Made by a program: the position numbers and the translations under genes
Assembly (NCBI GenBank): GCA_017621195.1
Contig: JAGATO010000081.1
Span: forward strand, 1-10,321
Length of the DNA: 10,321 nucleotides
DNA from: Bacillota bacterium
GTDB taxonomy: Bacteria; Bacillota; Clostridia; Peptostreptococcales; Anaerovoracaceae
Direction of reading: 5' to 3'
Notes under the pieces: model-generated
Databases searched by the model: none
Told to the model about the DNA's origin: nothing
What the model saw: the letters and a program-made list of their open reading frames with translations, nothing else
Part shown: positions 1-7,575 of the stretch, in pieces
How positions within the stretch are numbered: the first letter of the stretch is position 1
Layout of the letters: every line of letters starts with the position of its first letter

Positions 1-1008
1 CTCTTCGTCGGGACCGAAGATGCTGTAGTTGTTGTGGATGGTGGGGCAGACGTGGCTGACGTTTCCTACGTCGGTGGATCCGGCCACCTCTACGCTGGTC
101 TGGATATCCGTGATCCCCACGGCGTTCAGATTCTTTGTCAGCTGAGCCTGCAGTCTGTGGTTGGTGACCAGGTCGTCGTATCCCAGCTCAAAGCGGGTGA
201 TTTCCAGCTTGGCTCCGGCGGCCAGCGCACCGGCTCTGGCGCAGTTTTCCACCTTTTCCACCACTTCCTTCAGGTAGGCCTTGGAGGTGGTCCGCACGTA
301 GAACTGGGCCACGGCCCGCTCGGGAACGATGTTGGCTGCGACGCCGCCTTCTTTGATAATACCGTGGATCCGGGTGGTGGGAAGCACGTGTTCGCGCAGA
401 GCGTTGATGGAGTGGAAGGTGGCAAGGCAGGCGTCCAGGGCGTTGATGCCCTGCTCCGGAGCGGCAGCGGCGTGGGCCGGTTTTCCCAGGAAGGTGAACT
501 GGATGGGATCCAGGGCCAGAGAGGTTCCGCTTTCGATATCGTCACCGTAGGGGTGAGAGATCAGGGTCACATCCACGTCGTCGAAGGCTCCCTGAGCGGC
601 AAAGGCAACCTTGGCGCCGCTGGTTTCCTCGGCGGGAGTTCCGCCCACGACGACGCGGCCACCGATCTCGTCCATCAGTTTGGACAACAGGACGCCGGCG
701 CCGGAGGATACCGTACCCAGCAGGTTGTGGCCGCAGCCGTGTCCGATGTCGGGAAGAGCGTCGTATTCCGCCAGATAGCAGATGGTGGGACCGGGCTTCT
801 TTCCCTGATATTCGGCGCGGAAGGCCGTGGGGATGTTCAGGTAGTTTTCTTCCACGGTGAAGCCGTGGCTTCTCAAAAATTTTACGTGGGCGGCACAGGC
901 CTTGTACTCTTCGTTTCCCAGCTCGGGGTTATCGTAGATGTAGCGGCTCAGTTCGGCCATTTCCTCATGCAGAGGTTCGTACAGTTCAAAGATTCGATTC
1001 TTGTCCAT
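1..1008 (-). CDS. M20-family metallopeptidase/amidohydrolase (AbgB/PM20D2-like), partial
   Basis: The frame is open for 336 codons from an ATG at 1008 down to base 1 without a stop, so the C-terminus lies beyond the left edge. Members of this type usually have about 380-440 residues or more, so mostly the extreme C-terminus is missing. Visible M20 motifs are AEYDALPDIGHGCGHN (residues 80-95; Asp87, Cys92 and His94 region of the metal site), GGTPAEET (123-129, with the catalytic Glu127 and metal-binding Glu128), GKPAHAAAAPEQG at the dimerisation domain (about 175-187) and GSTDVGNVSHVCPTIH (310-325). The family hydrolyses amide bonds of N-acylated amino acids, dipeptides or aminobenzoyl-glutamate in the cytoplasm using two metal ions; the substrate here is unknown. 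No signal peptide is seen. AAGGAG lies 8 bases upstream of the chosen start. An in-frame ATG at 1050, with its own GGAAGGA, would add 14 residues. It lies 45 bp after the DUF1177 gene and is probably co-transcribed with it. Confidence 0.88.
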   Translation of the reverse strand, partial: MDKNRIFELYEPLHEEMAELSRYIYDNPELGNEEYKACAAHVKFLRSHGFTVEENYLNIPTAFRAEYQGKKPGPTICYLAEYDALPDIGHGCGHNLLGTVSSGAGVLLSKLMDEIGGRVVVGGTPAEETSGAKVAFAAQGAFDDVDVTLISHPYGDDIESGTSLALDPIQFTFLGKPAHAAAAPEQGINALDACLATFHSINALREHVLPTTRIHGIIKEGGVAANIVPERAVAQFYVRTTSKAYLKEVVEKVENCARAGALAAGAKLEITRFELGYDDLVTNHRLQAQLTKNLNAVGITDIQTSVEVAGSTDVGNVSHVCPTIHNNYSIFGPDEE

Positions 1009-1053
1009 GTAAATATCTCCTTTCCGCTGGATGGGACCGTACCGGTCCATGGG

Positions 1054-1983
1054 TTATCCTTCCTGCCCCATGGTCTGGATTTGGGTCATCGATCCGTAAC
1101 GCTTCTGCGCCTGACGATACATGTCTTCGTCGTAGAACGAACATTGACCGGCGGTGAAAGCCTTGGCCGTTTCCACCAGAAAGCGGGCCGCTTCTTCCAC
1201 GTCGGCATAATGGGAGGCACCTGTAGCGCAGCCGGGAACGGCGGTTTCTGTCGTGATGGCGACGCCTACCACCGGCGCAGCGGAGGCGGTAGAGGGCTGC
1301 AGGATGCTGTTCAGATGGTACAGCTCGTTGCCGTAAGGAGTAATGTCATAAGTTGAGAGAGCAAATACCCGGGGAAGCCTCCCGGTGGTGATCTGCATAA
1401 TGTCCAGCAGATCGTCGCTGACGGGAAGGATGTATCCCTCCTTCACCGTGGGGGAGATGGCGATTCCGTTGCCGTTGATCAGCCGATTTCCTTTGGTGGT
1501 GTCCACGGACAGGATGGCGTCCAGCGCATCGGACACCTCCTCCCGGTTGACCTGAGCCGTTTCCACCGGCGAATCCATGAACGGAACGGGGTGGTGGGGA
1601 CGGACCGGCGCATCGGGGCAGATGTGGGTGGATATGATCACGTCTCCCGGCAGAACGTCGCCTTTGACCTTCATGTCCAGCAGCTTGGCCGCCGCAGTCA
1701 GCGCTGCCAGAGCGCCGTCACCGTCGGAGACGAAACCGATGCGTTCCGGACGGGCACCCAGGCCGCCCAGACGTCCCAGAATTCCCAGTGTGGGAGCGTC
1801 CTCGCCGCGGGAACCGGGAATCCGCACTTTGATCATATCCGTAGAACCCCTGGGACCCTGCAGAGGATAGACGTAGATCTCCGCCTGCGGGTCGATGGAC
1901 AGGAGGTACTGTTCCACCTGCGCGCCGCTGGCATTGGGGCTGTCCAGGATGTCGAACAGCTCCAGCATCTGTTTTAATACCAT
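1054..1983 (-). CDS. DUF1177 family protein
   Basis: A 309-residue protein that I recognise as DUF1177, a conserved family of bacteria and archaea without an established biochemical role. Family-like segments include the N-terminal helix VLKQMLELFDILD (2-14), GSTDMIKVRIPGSRG (46-60), APTLGILGRLGGLGARPE (63-80), SDGDGALAAL (86-95), the block THICPDAPVRPHHPVPFM (119-136) and GCATGASHYADVE (251-263). The Asp- and His-rich conserved blocks would suit a metal-dependent hydrolase fold, but that is inference. The full length fits the family. There is no signal peptide or membrane segment. AAAGGAAA lies just upstream of the ATG, and a near-consensus sigma-A promoter sits about 45 bp upstream. It is followed by an M20 peptidase in the same direction, which suggests a joint role in peptide or amino-acid derivative catabolism. 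Identity of the family is fairly certain; function is not known. Confidence 0.85.
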   Translation of the reverse strand: MVLKQMLELFDILDSPNASGAQVEQYLLSIDPQAEIYVYPLQGPRGSTDMIKVRIPGSRGEDAPTLGILGRLGGLGARPERIGFVSDGDGALAALTAAAKLLDMKVKGDVLPGDVIISTHICPDAPVRPHHPVPFMDSPVETAQVNREEVSDALDAILSVDTTKGNRLINGNGIAISPTVKEGYILPVSDDLLDIMQITTGRLPRVFALSTYDITPYGNELYHLNSILQPSTASAAPVVGVAITTETAVPGCATGASHYADVEEAARFLVETAKAFTAGQCSFYDEDMYRQAQKRYGSMTQIQTMGQEG

Positions 1984-2027
1984 GGCAAATTTTCCTTTCT
2001 GTTTCGCTTTCGCATTGAATTACTTCC

Positions 2028-2056
2028 ATTGTAGACGGAACCGGGGAATCTGTCAA
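2028..2056 (-). promoter_or_regulatory. Sigma-A type promoter for DUF1177/M20 genes
   Basis: Read on the minus strand, TTGACA (2056-2051) is a perfect -35 hexamer, followed by a 17-bp spacer and TACAAT (2033-2028), five of six matches to the -10 consensus. Transcription would start near 2021 and give a leader of about 38 nt before the ATG at 1983. It is correctly placed and oriented for the DUF1177 gene. The match suggests strong basal activity unless repressed. Confidence 0.75.
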
Positions 2057-2140
2057 AGGGAAGAGATCAAAAAGAATGAAATTGCATGAATATTTTGTTA
2101 ATAATAAACAGGATATTTTTGAAAAGTTTTCTGTGAGACC

Positions 2141-2169
2141 TTGAAATTACGAAAAATTTGACGTATTAT
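2141..2169 (+). promoter_or_regulatory. Sigma-A type promoter for the pur operon
   Basis: TTGAAA (2141-2146) is followed by exactly 17 bp and TATTAT (2164-2169), each five of six matches to the sigma-A consensus. Transcription would start near 2176 and leave an A-rich leader of about 80 nt before purL. It is the best + strand promoter in the region ahead of purL and the only candidate found for the operon within the window. Confidence 0.7.
2145..2157 (+). promoter_or_regulatory. Possible PurR-type PurBox (weak)
   Basis: AATTACGAAAAAT matches the Bacillus PurBox consensus AWWWCCGAACWWT at 11 of 13 positions and sits inside the promoter, overlapping the -35 edge and the spacer, where a repressor would act. 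The informative core CCGAAC is matched at only four of six bases. The inverted partner box expected 16-17 bp away is absent. An inverted partial match with the core GTTCG lies at 2229-2241, but the distance of 71 bp is wrong. This is suggestive only. Confidence 0.2.
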
Positions 2170-2175
2170 AAAGGA

Positions 2176-2255
2176 AATGAGGGAAATAATTAGACATAAG
2201 GCGAATTTAAAAAGAAAAAACAAAAGTAAATGTTCGTGTATTAAAGGAGCGAGAC
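2176..2255 (+). promoter_or_regulatory. Putative pur operon leader with purL ribosome binding site
   Basis: This is the inferred 5' untranslated leader of about 80 nt, very rich in A. AAAGGAG (2243-2249) lies six bases before the purL ATG and sets that start. I looked for the conserved purine riboswitch core and for a terminator hairpin followed by a T-run and found neither, so attenuation is not apparent. Control, if any, would act at initiation. The start point is predicted from the promoter, not observed. Confidence 0.45.
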
Positions 2256-5200
2256 ATGGTAAGAAGAATTTTTGTTGAAAAGAAGCCCGGATTCGATGTG
2301 GAAGCCCAGGGTCTGTACCAGGACATGAAGCAGAATCTGAGACTTCAGGGTCTGACCGGAGTCAGAGTATTAAACCGTTACGATATCGACCATATTCAGG
2401 ACAGTGTCTACGCACAGGCGAAGTACACTGTATTTGCCGAAGCTGCCATAGATCGGTTGTACGAGGAAGAAATGCCCGACGATTTAGGCAGCTTGTTGTT
2501 TGCTGTGGCCTATCTTCCCGGTCAGTACGATCAGCGGGCCGATTCCGCCGTTCAGTGTATCCGCATGATCAATCCCGAATCCAAGGCGGAGGTTCGTTTC
2601 GCCAGAGTCATCGCTCTGCAGGGTGAGCTGTCCGAAGAGGAGATGAAGAAGGTCATCGAGTACAATATCAACCCGGTGGATTCCTGTCAGGTTTCTCTGG
2701 AGAAGCCGGAAACTCTGGAGATGGACGTGACGGAGCCGGAGGACGTGAAAACGGTGACCGGTTTCACCGCCTGGACGGAGGAAGAACTGGAGGACTACCG
2801 CAAGGCCATGGGATTCGCCATGAGCCACGGCGATATCTGCCACGTGCAGAATTACTTCCGGGACGAAGAGAAGCGCGATCCCAAAGTGACGGAGCTGCGC
2901 GTCATCGATACCTACTGGTCCGACCACTGCCGCCATACCACCTTCCAGACGGTGCTGGAAGACGTGGAATTTGAAGAAAATGCCTACGAAGGCCTGATCA
3001 AAGAAGCCTTCGACGAATACATGGACATCCGCAGGGATGTGTACGGCGATCGGAAGAAGGACGTCTGCCTCATGGATCTGGCTTGCATCGGAACGAAGTA
3101 TCTGAAGAAGCTGGACGTGCTTCACGATCTGGACGAATCCGATGAAATCAACGCCTGCAGCATCAAAGTCACCGCCGTCATCGACGGAAAGGAAGAGGAC
3201 TGGCTGGTGATGTTCAAAAACGAAACTCACAACCATCCCACGGAAATCGAGCCCTTCGGCGGTGCGGCTACCTGCCTCGGCGGCGCCATCCGCGATCCCC
3301 TATCGGGCCGCGTGTACGTCTATCAGGCCATGCGCGTCACCGGTGCTGCCGATCCCAGAACCGCCATTGAAGACACGCTGCGCGGCAAGCTGCCCCAGCG
3401 AAAGATCACCAGAGGTGCGGCTCACGGTTACAGCTCCTACGGAAATCAGATCGGTCTGGCCACCGGTCAGGTCAGCGAAATCTACCATCCCGACTACGTG
3501 GCAAAGCGCATGGAAGTAGGTGCTGTCATCGGCGCGGCTCCGGCGGACCACGTGAGAAGAGAGACGCCGGCTCCCGGCGATGTGATCATCCTGGTGGGCG
3601 GAAGAACGGGACGCGACGGCTGCGGCGGCGCCACCGGGTCTTCCAAGGAACACACGGAAGAATCCATCCTGACCTGCGGAGCGGAGGTTCAGAAGGGAAA
3701 TCCGCCAGTGGAGCGGAATATCCAGAGAATGTTCCGCAGAAAGGAAGTTTCCACGCTGATCAAGCGCTGCAATGACTTCGGCGCCGGCGGCGTATCCGTT
3801 GCCATCGGCGAACTGGCTGACAGCCTGGAAGTGAACCTGGATCTGGTTCCCAAGAAGTACGAAGGACTGGACGGCACGGAACTGGCCATCTCCGAATCTC
3901 AGGAACGAATGGCCGTCTGCGTTGCTGCCGCTGACGCGGAAGCGTTTATGAATTACGCGGAGGAAGAAAACCTGGAATCCACCGTGGTTGCTCGAGTATG
4001 CGACCACGGCCGCTTCAAGATGTTCTGGCGCGGTCAGTGCATTTTGGATCTGTCCAGAGACTTCCTGAATACCAACGGTGTCAAGCAGTACGCCACGGTA
4101 AAGGTGGGCGGAACCGTGGATGCGGCGAAGCTGGAAGCTCCGGAATTCGCCACCTTCGAAGAAGCGCTGGGCGACCTGAACTGCTGCAGCCAGAAGGGCC
4201 TCGTCGACCGGTTTGACAGCACCATCGGCGCCGGAACGGTTCTGATGCCTCTGGGCGGAAAGTATCAGCTGACGCCGGCCTGCGGCATGGCTGCCAAGCT
4301 GCCCCTGACGGAAGGCTATACCGATACCACCACACTGATGGCCTACGGTTTCGATCCCCAGCTGTCGGAGAAGAGCCCCTACCATGGAGCCATGTATGCG
4401 GTCATCGACTCCGTGACCAAGATCGCGGCCATGGGCGGCGACGCATCCAAGGTGCGTCTGTCCTTCCAGGAGTTCTTTGAAAAGCTGGGAAGCGACCCCA
4501 AAAAGTGGAGCCGCCCCATGATGGCACTGTTAGGCGCTCTGAAGGTGCAGAAGGAACTGCAGATCCCGTCCATCGGCGGAAAGGACAGCATGTCCGGAAC
4601 GTTTATGGATATCAGCGTTCCGCCGACCTTGATCTCCTTCGCCGTTGGGGTCACAGACGCCAATCAGGTCCTGTCTCCAGAACTGAAGAAGGCAGGGTCC
4701 AAGCTGGTATTAGTGGAAACGAAAAAGGACGAACGCGGAGTCATCGACTTCGTCGAATATAAAGAGAACATGGCCAGAGTTCATCAGCTGGCGAAGGAAG
4801 GAAAGATCCTGTCCGCCAACACCGTCGGAAAGGGCGGCCTGTTCATGGCTGCGGTCAAGATGGCCATCGGAAACAAGATCGGAGCCAGGTTGGACGACCT
4901 GTCCAAAGAAGAACTGCTGAAGGCTCGCTACGGCGCGCTGGTTCTGGAAATGGACTGCAGCGGCCAGAAAAGCTGCTGCGCTGCGGACAGCGACTGCTGC
5001 CCGGACCATTGGCAGGTCATCGGTGAAACCACCGAAGAGGCTGTCATCTGCGCCGGCGGTGAGAGCTTGAATCTGGACGATGTGATCGACCGCTACTGCG
5101 CTCCTCTGGAGGGCGTCTTCCCGGTGAAGACCGAAGGAAACGAACAGTACGAAGGAAAGACGGTGGAAGTCATCGACTTCTCCGAAAGAAATACGTCGAA

Positions 5201-6017
5201 GCCGGCCATTCGGACGGCCAAGCCGAAGATCATCATTCCGGCCTTCCCCGGAACCAACTGCGAAATGGATTCCAAGCGGGCCTTTGACCGGGCTGGCGGT
5301 GATGCGGAGATCCTGATCGTTCAGAATCAGACCGCAGCTCAGCTGAACCGTTCCATCGAGCTTTTGGCGGAGAAGATCCGGGAAAGCCAGATCGTCATGA
5401 TCCCCGGCGGCTTCTCCGGCGGCGACGAGCCGGACGGTTCCGCCAAGTTCATCACGGCGGTATTCCGTAACCCGACGGTCTCCGAAGCAGTGAGAGATCT
5501 GCTGGATCGCAGGGACGGTCTGATGCTGGGCATCTGCAACGGTTTCCAGGCGCTGATCAAGCTGGGCCTGGTTCCCACCGGACAGATCATCACCACCGAT
5601 GACAACAGCCCCACGCTGACCTACAACAAGATCGGCCGCCACCAGTCCTGTCTGGTGAGAACGCGGATCGCTTCCGTCAAATCGCCCTGGCTGGCCGGAA
5701 CCCAGCCGGGTCAGGTGTTCACCATCCCCGTATCTCACGGAGAGGGCCGCTTCATCGCCGACGAAGCCACGTTGAAGGCGCTGATCGAAAACGGTCAGGT
5801 GGCTACCCAGTACGTGGACATGGACGGAAATCCCACCATGGATATCCGTTACAACCCCAACTTCTCCGCCATGGCCATCGAAGGCATCACCTCGCCCGAC
5901 GGCAGAGTCTTCGGTAAGATGGGTCATTCGGAGCGCATCGGAAAGAACCTGTACAAGAACATCGTCGGAGACTACGACATGCAGATCTTCGAATCCGGCG
6001 TGAAGTACTTCAAATAG
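2256..6017 (+). CDS. purL: Phosphoribosylformylglycinamidine synthase, single-chain PurL-PurQ type
   Basis: This cytoplasmic enzyme converts FGAR, ATP and glutamine to FGAM, the fourth step of IMP synthesis. At 1253 residues it is the fused form with synthetase and glutaminase in one chain, of the roughly 1250-residue clade found in Clostridia and Streptococcus. An N-terminal PurS-like region (about 1-170) is followed by TYWSDHCRHTTF (219-230) and the ATP/substrate segment NETHNHPTEIEPFGG (322-336), then GGRTGRDGCGGATGSSKEHT. A second, degenerate AIRS-like half contains PSIGGKDSMSG. The class I glutaminase starts near 989 (IIIPAFPGTNC, Cys1002) and carries the triad Cys1094 (GICNG), His1224 and Glu1226 (GHSER), plus SHGEGRF near 1160. 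A cysteine-rich stretch at 901-915 (five Cys) lies in the second C-terminal AIRS subdomain and looks unusual. AAAGGAG precedes the ATG. It is the first gene of the operon, and purE follows after 21 bp. Confidence 0.97.
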   Translation: MVRRIFVEKKPGFDVEAQGLYQDMKQNLRLQGLTGVRVLNRYDIDHIQDSVYAQAKYTVFAEAAIDRLYEEEMPDDLGSLLFAVAYLPGQYDQRADSAVQCIRMINPESKAEVRFARVIALQGELSEEEMKKVIEYNINPVDSCQVSLEKPETLEMDVTEPEDVKTVTGFTAWTEEELEDYRKAMGFAMSHGDICHVQNYFRDEEKRDPKVTELRVIDTYWSDHCRHTTFQTVLEDVEFEENAYEGLIKEAFDEYMDIRRDVYGDRKKDVCLMDLACIGTKYLKKLDVLHDLDESDEINACSIKVTAVIDGKEEDWLVMFKNETHNHPTEIEPFGGAATCLGGAIRDPLSGRVYVYQAMRVTGAADPRTAIEDTLRGKLPQRKITRGAAHGYSSYGNQIGLATGQVSEIYHPDYVAKRMEVGAVIGAAPADHVRRETPAPGDVIILVGGRTGRDGCGGATGSSKEHTEESILTCGAEVQKGNPPVERNIQRMFRRKEVSTLIKRCNDFGAGGVSVAIGELADSLEVNLDLVPKKYEGLDGTELAISESQERMAVCVAAADAEAFMNYAEEENLESTVVARVCDHGRFKMFWRGQCILDLSRDFLNTNGVKQYATVKVGGTVDAAKLEAPEFATFEEALGDLNCCSQKGLVDRFDSTIGAGTVLMPLGGKYQLTPACGMAAKLPLTEGYTDTTTLMAYGFDPQLSEKSPYHGAMYAVIDSVTKIAAMGGDASKVRLSFQEFFEKLGSDPKKWSRPMMALLGALKVQKELQIPSIGGKDSMSGTFMDISVPPTLISFAVGVTDANQVLSPELKKAGSKLVLVETKKDERGVIDFVEYKENMARVHQLAKEGKILSANTVGKGGLFMAAVKMAIGNKIGARLDDLSKEELLKARYGALVLEMDCSGQKSCCAADSDCCPDHWQVIGETTEEAVICAGGESLNLDDVIDRYCAPLEGVFPVKTEGNEQYEGKTVEVIDFSERNTSKPAIRTAKPKIIIPAFPGTNCEMDSKRAFDRAGGDAEILIVQNQTAAQLNRSIELLAEKIRESQIVMIPGGFSGGDEPDGSAKFITAVFRNPTVSEAVRDLLDRRDGLMLGICNGFQALIKLGLVPTGQIITTDDNSPTLTYNKIGRHQSCLVRTRIASVKSPWLAGTQPGQVFTIPVSHGEGRFIADEATLKALIENGQVATQYVDMDGNPTMDIRYNPNFSAMAIEGITSPDGRVFGKMGHSERIGKNLYKNIVGDYDMQIFESGVKYFK

Positions 6018-6038
6018 AGCAGCGAGGAGGAAAGAACC

Positions 6039-6524
6039 ATGAAAGTTGCCATCATTATGGGAAGCAAGTCCGACTATCCTGTGGTCCAGAAGGCGGAGAC
6101 CATCCTGCAGGAATTCGGAGTGGAATACGAAACGAGGATCATGTCGGCTCACAGAACGCCGAAGGTGACGGAGGCCTTTGCCGCCAATGCGGAATCCAAC
6201 GGCTTCGAGGTCATCATCGCCGCCGCCGGAAAGGCGGCTCACCTGGCAGGCGTTCTGGCAGCGGGAACGGCCCTGCCGGTGATTGGGATTCCCATGAAGT
6301 CCAGCACGCTGGACGGACTGGATTCCCTGTTGTCCACGGTGCAGATGCCCAAGGGCATTCCCGTGGCTACCGTGGCGGTGGACGGCGCGGAAAACGCGGC
6401 TCTGCTGGCGGTGCAGATCTTAAGTGTAAAATACGATACGTTACGGGATAAGATGAAGCAGTACAAGGCGAAGATGGAAGCGGATATCATCGCTTTGGAT
6501 CAGGAATTCCAGGAAAACAAATAA
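6039..6524 (+). CDS. purE: 5-(carboxyamino)imidazole ribonucleotide mutase, PurE class I
   Basis: PurE moves the carboxyl group of N5-CAIR to C4, giving CAIR; class II enzymes instead carboxylate AIR directly with CO2. The 161-residue length is normal for a free-standing PurE. Motifs are MGSKSD (7-12) in the phosphate-binding loop, SAHRTP (36-41) with the catalytic His38, AAGKAAHLAGV (62-72) and IPMKSSTLDGLDSLLSTVQMP. The AAHL segment argues for class I, though GKAAHL differs from the GGAAHL seen in many enzymes. Class I needs PurK to supply N5-CAIR, and no purK is in this window. GAGGAGG (6024-6030) lies eight bases before the ATG. purM follows after 10 bp. Confidence 0.95.
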   Translation: MKVAIIMGSKSDYPVVQKAETILQEFGVEYETRIMSAHRTPKVTEAFAANAESNGFEVIIAAAGKAAHLAGVLAAGTALPVIGIPMKSSTLDGLDSLLSTVQMPKGIPVATVAVDGAENAALLAVQILSVKYDTLRDKMKQYKAKMEADIIALDQEFQENK

Positions 6525-6534
6525 GGAGGAACCC

Positions 6535-7575
6535 ATGGAAAAGGAAAAACTCACCTACAAGGATGCCGGCGTCGATACAAAAGAAGGAGAACGTGCGGTC
6601 AGCCTGATGAAGGAACACGTGAAAAAGACATTCAATGCCAATGTGTTGACCGGTCTGGGCAGCTTCGGCTCCCTGTTCCGCCTCCCCTGCGAAGGCATGA
6701 AAGAACCGGTGCTGGTGGCCGGAACCGACGGCGTAGGAACGAAGCTGAAGATCGCGTTCCTGACGGATCGCCACGACACCGTGGGCCAGGACTGCGTTGC
6801 CATGTGCGTCAACGATGTACTGTGCCAGGGCGCTACCCCTCTGTTCTTCCTGGACTACATCGCCACCGGTAAGGTGACGGCGGAGAAGATCGCCGACATC
6901 GTCAAGGGCGTGGCTGACGGCTGCGTCATCGGCCAGTGCGCTCTGGTGGGCGGTGAGACGGCGGAAATGCCGGATTTCTACGGCGAGGACGAATACGATA
7001 TGGCGGGATTCTGCGTGGGTCTCGTGGACAGAGAACGGATGATCGACGGTTCCAGGATTCAGGAAGGCGACGTGATCATCGGCATTCCTTCTTCCGGAAT
7101 TCACTCCAACGGCTATTCTCTGGTGAGAAAGATCTTCTTCGACCGTCTGGGCCTGAAGGTCACCGACTACGTGGAAGAGTTGGGTGAAACCGTAGGCGAA
7201 GCTCTGCTGCGTCCCACGAAAATTTACACTAAGGCAGTGACCTCCGTCCTGTCCCGCATGGATGTGAACGGCATCGTCCACATCACCGGCGGCGGCTTCT
7301 ACGAAAACATCCCCAGAATCATTCCCGAAGGTCTGGGTGTGGAAATCCACGAAGGAACGTGGAAGGTTCCGGCCATCTTCCCCTTCATGCAGAAGGCGGC
7401 TAACGTCGAAAGGGAAGACATGTTCGCCACCTTCAACATGGGCGTCGGCATGATGATGATGGTAGCTCCCGACAAGGTCGAAGAAGCCATGGGATATCTG
7501 AGAGAAGCAGGAGAAGAGCCTTCCATCATCGGTAAGATCGTAAAGGGCAATGGAGTAACCGTATGCGAAAAGTAA
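6535..7575 (+). CDS. purM: Phosphoribosylformylglycinamidine cyclo-ligase (AIR synthetase)
   Basis: PurM closes the imidazole ring, converting FGAM and ATP to AIR. The 346-residue chain matches the family length of about 340-350. The N-terminal AIRS domain contains GTDGVGTKLKIA (63-74), the segment GQDCVAMCVNDVLCQGA and GGETAEMP (139-146). The C-terminal domain begins near residue 170 and includes IPSSGIHSNGYSLVRK and HITGGGFYENIPRI. The ribosome binding site AAGGAGGA overlaps the purE stop codon, and the ATG follows closely, which indicates translational coupling. The end overlaps the start of purN by 13 bases. Substrate handover from PurL, which makes FGAM, fits the gene order. Confidence 0.97.
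   Translation: MEKEKLTYKDAGVDTKEGERAVSLMKEHVKKTFNANVLTGLGSFGSLFRLPCEGMKEPVLVAGTDGVGTKLKIAFLTDRHDTVGQDCVAMCVNDVLCQGATPLFFLDYIATGKVTAEKIADIVKGVADGCVIGQCALVGGETAEMPDFYGEDEYDMAGFCVGLVDRERMIDGSRIQEGDVIIGIPSSGIHSNGYSLVRKIFFDRLGLKVTDYVEELGETVGEALLRPTKIYTKAVTSVLSRMDVNGIVHITGGGFYENIPRIIPEGLGVEIHEGTWKVPAIFPFMQKAANVEREDMFATFNMGVGMMMMVAPDKVEEAMGYLREAGEEPSIIGKIVKGNGVTVCEK

Larger units (their letters stand above)
1984..2255. other. Divergent intergenic regulatory region
   Basis: These 272 bp separate the minus-strand DUF1177/M20 pair from the + strand purine operon. The part from about 2060 to 2240 is strongly AT-rich compared with the flanking genes. It holds one sigma-A type promoter for each direction. 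A short imperfect dyad TGTTAATAATAAACA (2096-2110, TGTT/AACA arms) lies between the two promoters and could be an operator, though AT-rich DNA gives such dyads by chance. No convincing small ORF, tRNA, purine riboswitch or terminator hairpin is seen. Confidence 0.7.

Noticed and set aside
34..1356. 440-codon open frame on the + strand opposite the M20 and DUF1177 genes
   Set aside because: It is codon-registered with the M20 gene on the other strand, has no recognisable family, is low in complexity (Gly, Val, His, Gln) and crosses the gap between two well-supported genes. It is an antisense shadow of biased codons.
1718..2056. 112-codon minus-strand frame that begins upstream of the DUF1177 start
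   Set aside because: Its start lies within the -35 hexamer of the DUF1177 promoter, it would be outside the transcript, and most of it overlaps DUF1177 in another frame.
2176..2255. Purine or ZTP riboswitch in the purL leader
   Set aside because: The leader is A-rich and lacks the conserved riboswitch core sequences, paired stems and a terminator hairpin with a T-run.
3300..4385. 361-codon open frame on the minus strand opposite purL
   Set aside because: Same reasoning: antisense shadow of a conserved gene, with no motif that I recognise.
4710..6242. 510-codon open frame on the minus strand opposite the end of purL and the start of purE
   Set aside because: purL and purE are certain on the + strand with conserved active sites; this frame shows no known domain and its composition is typical of an antisense shadow.
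7563..7575. Overlap of purM and purN as a possible frameshift or fusion
   Set aside because: Both proteins are full length with intact termini, and purN has its own GGAG site; this is ordinary translational coupling.
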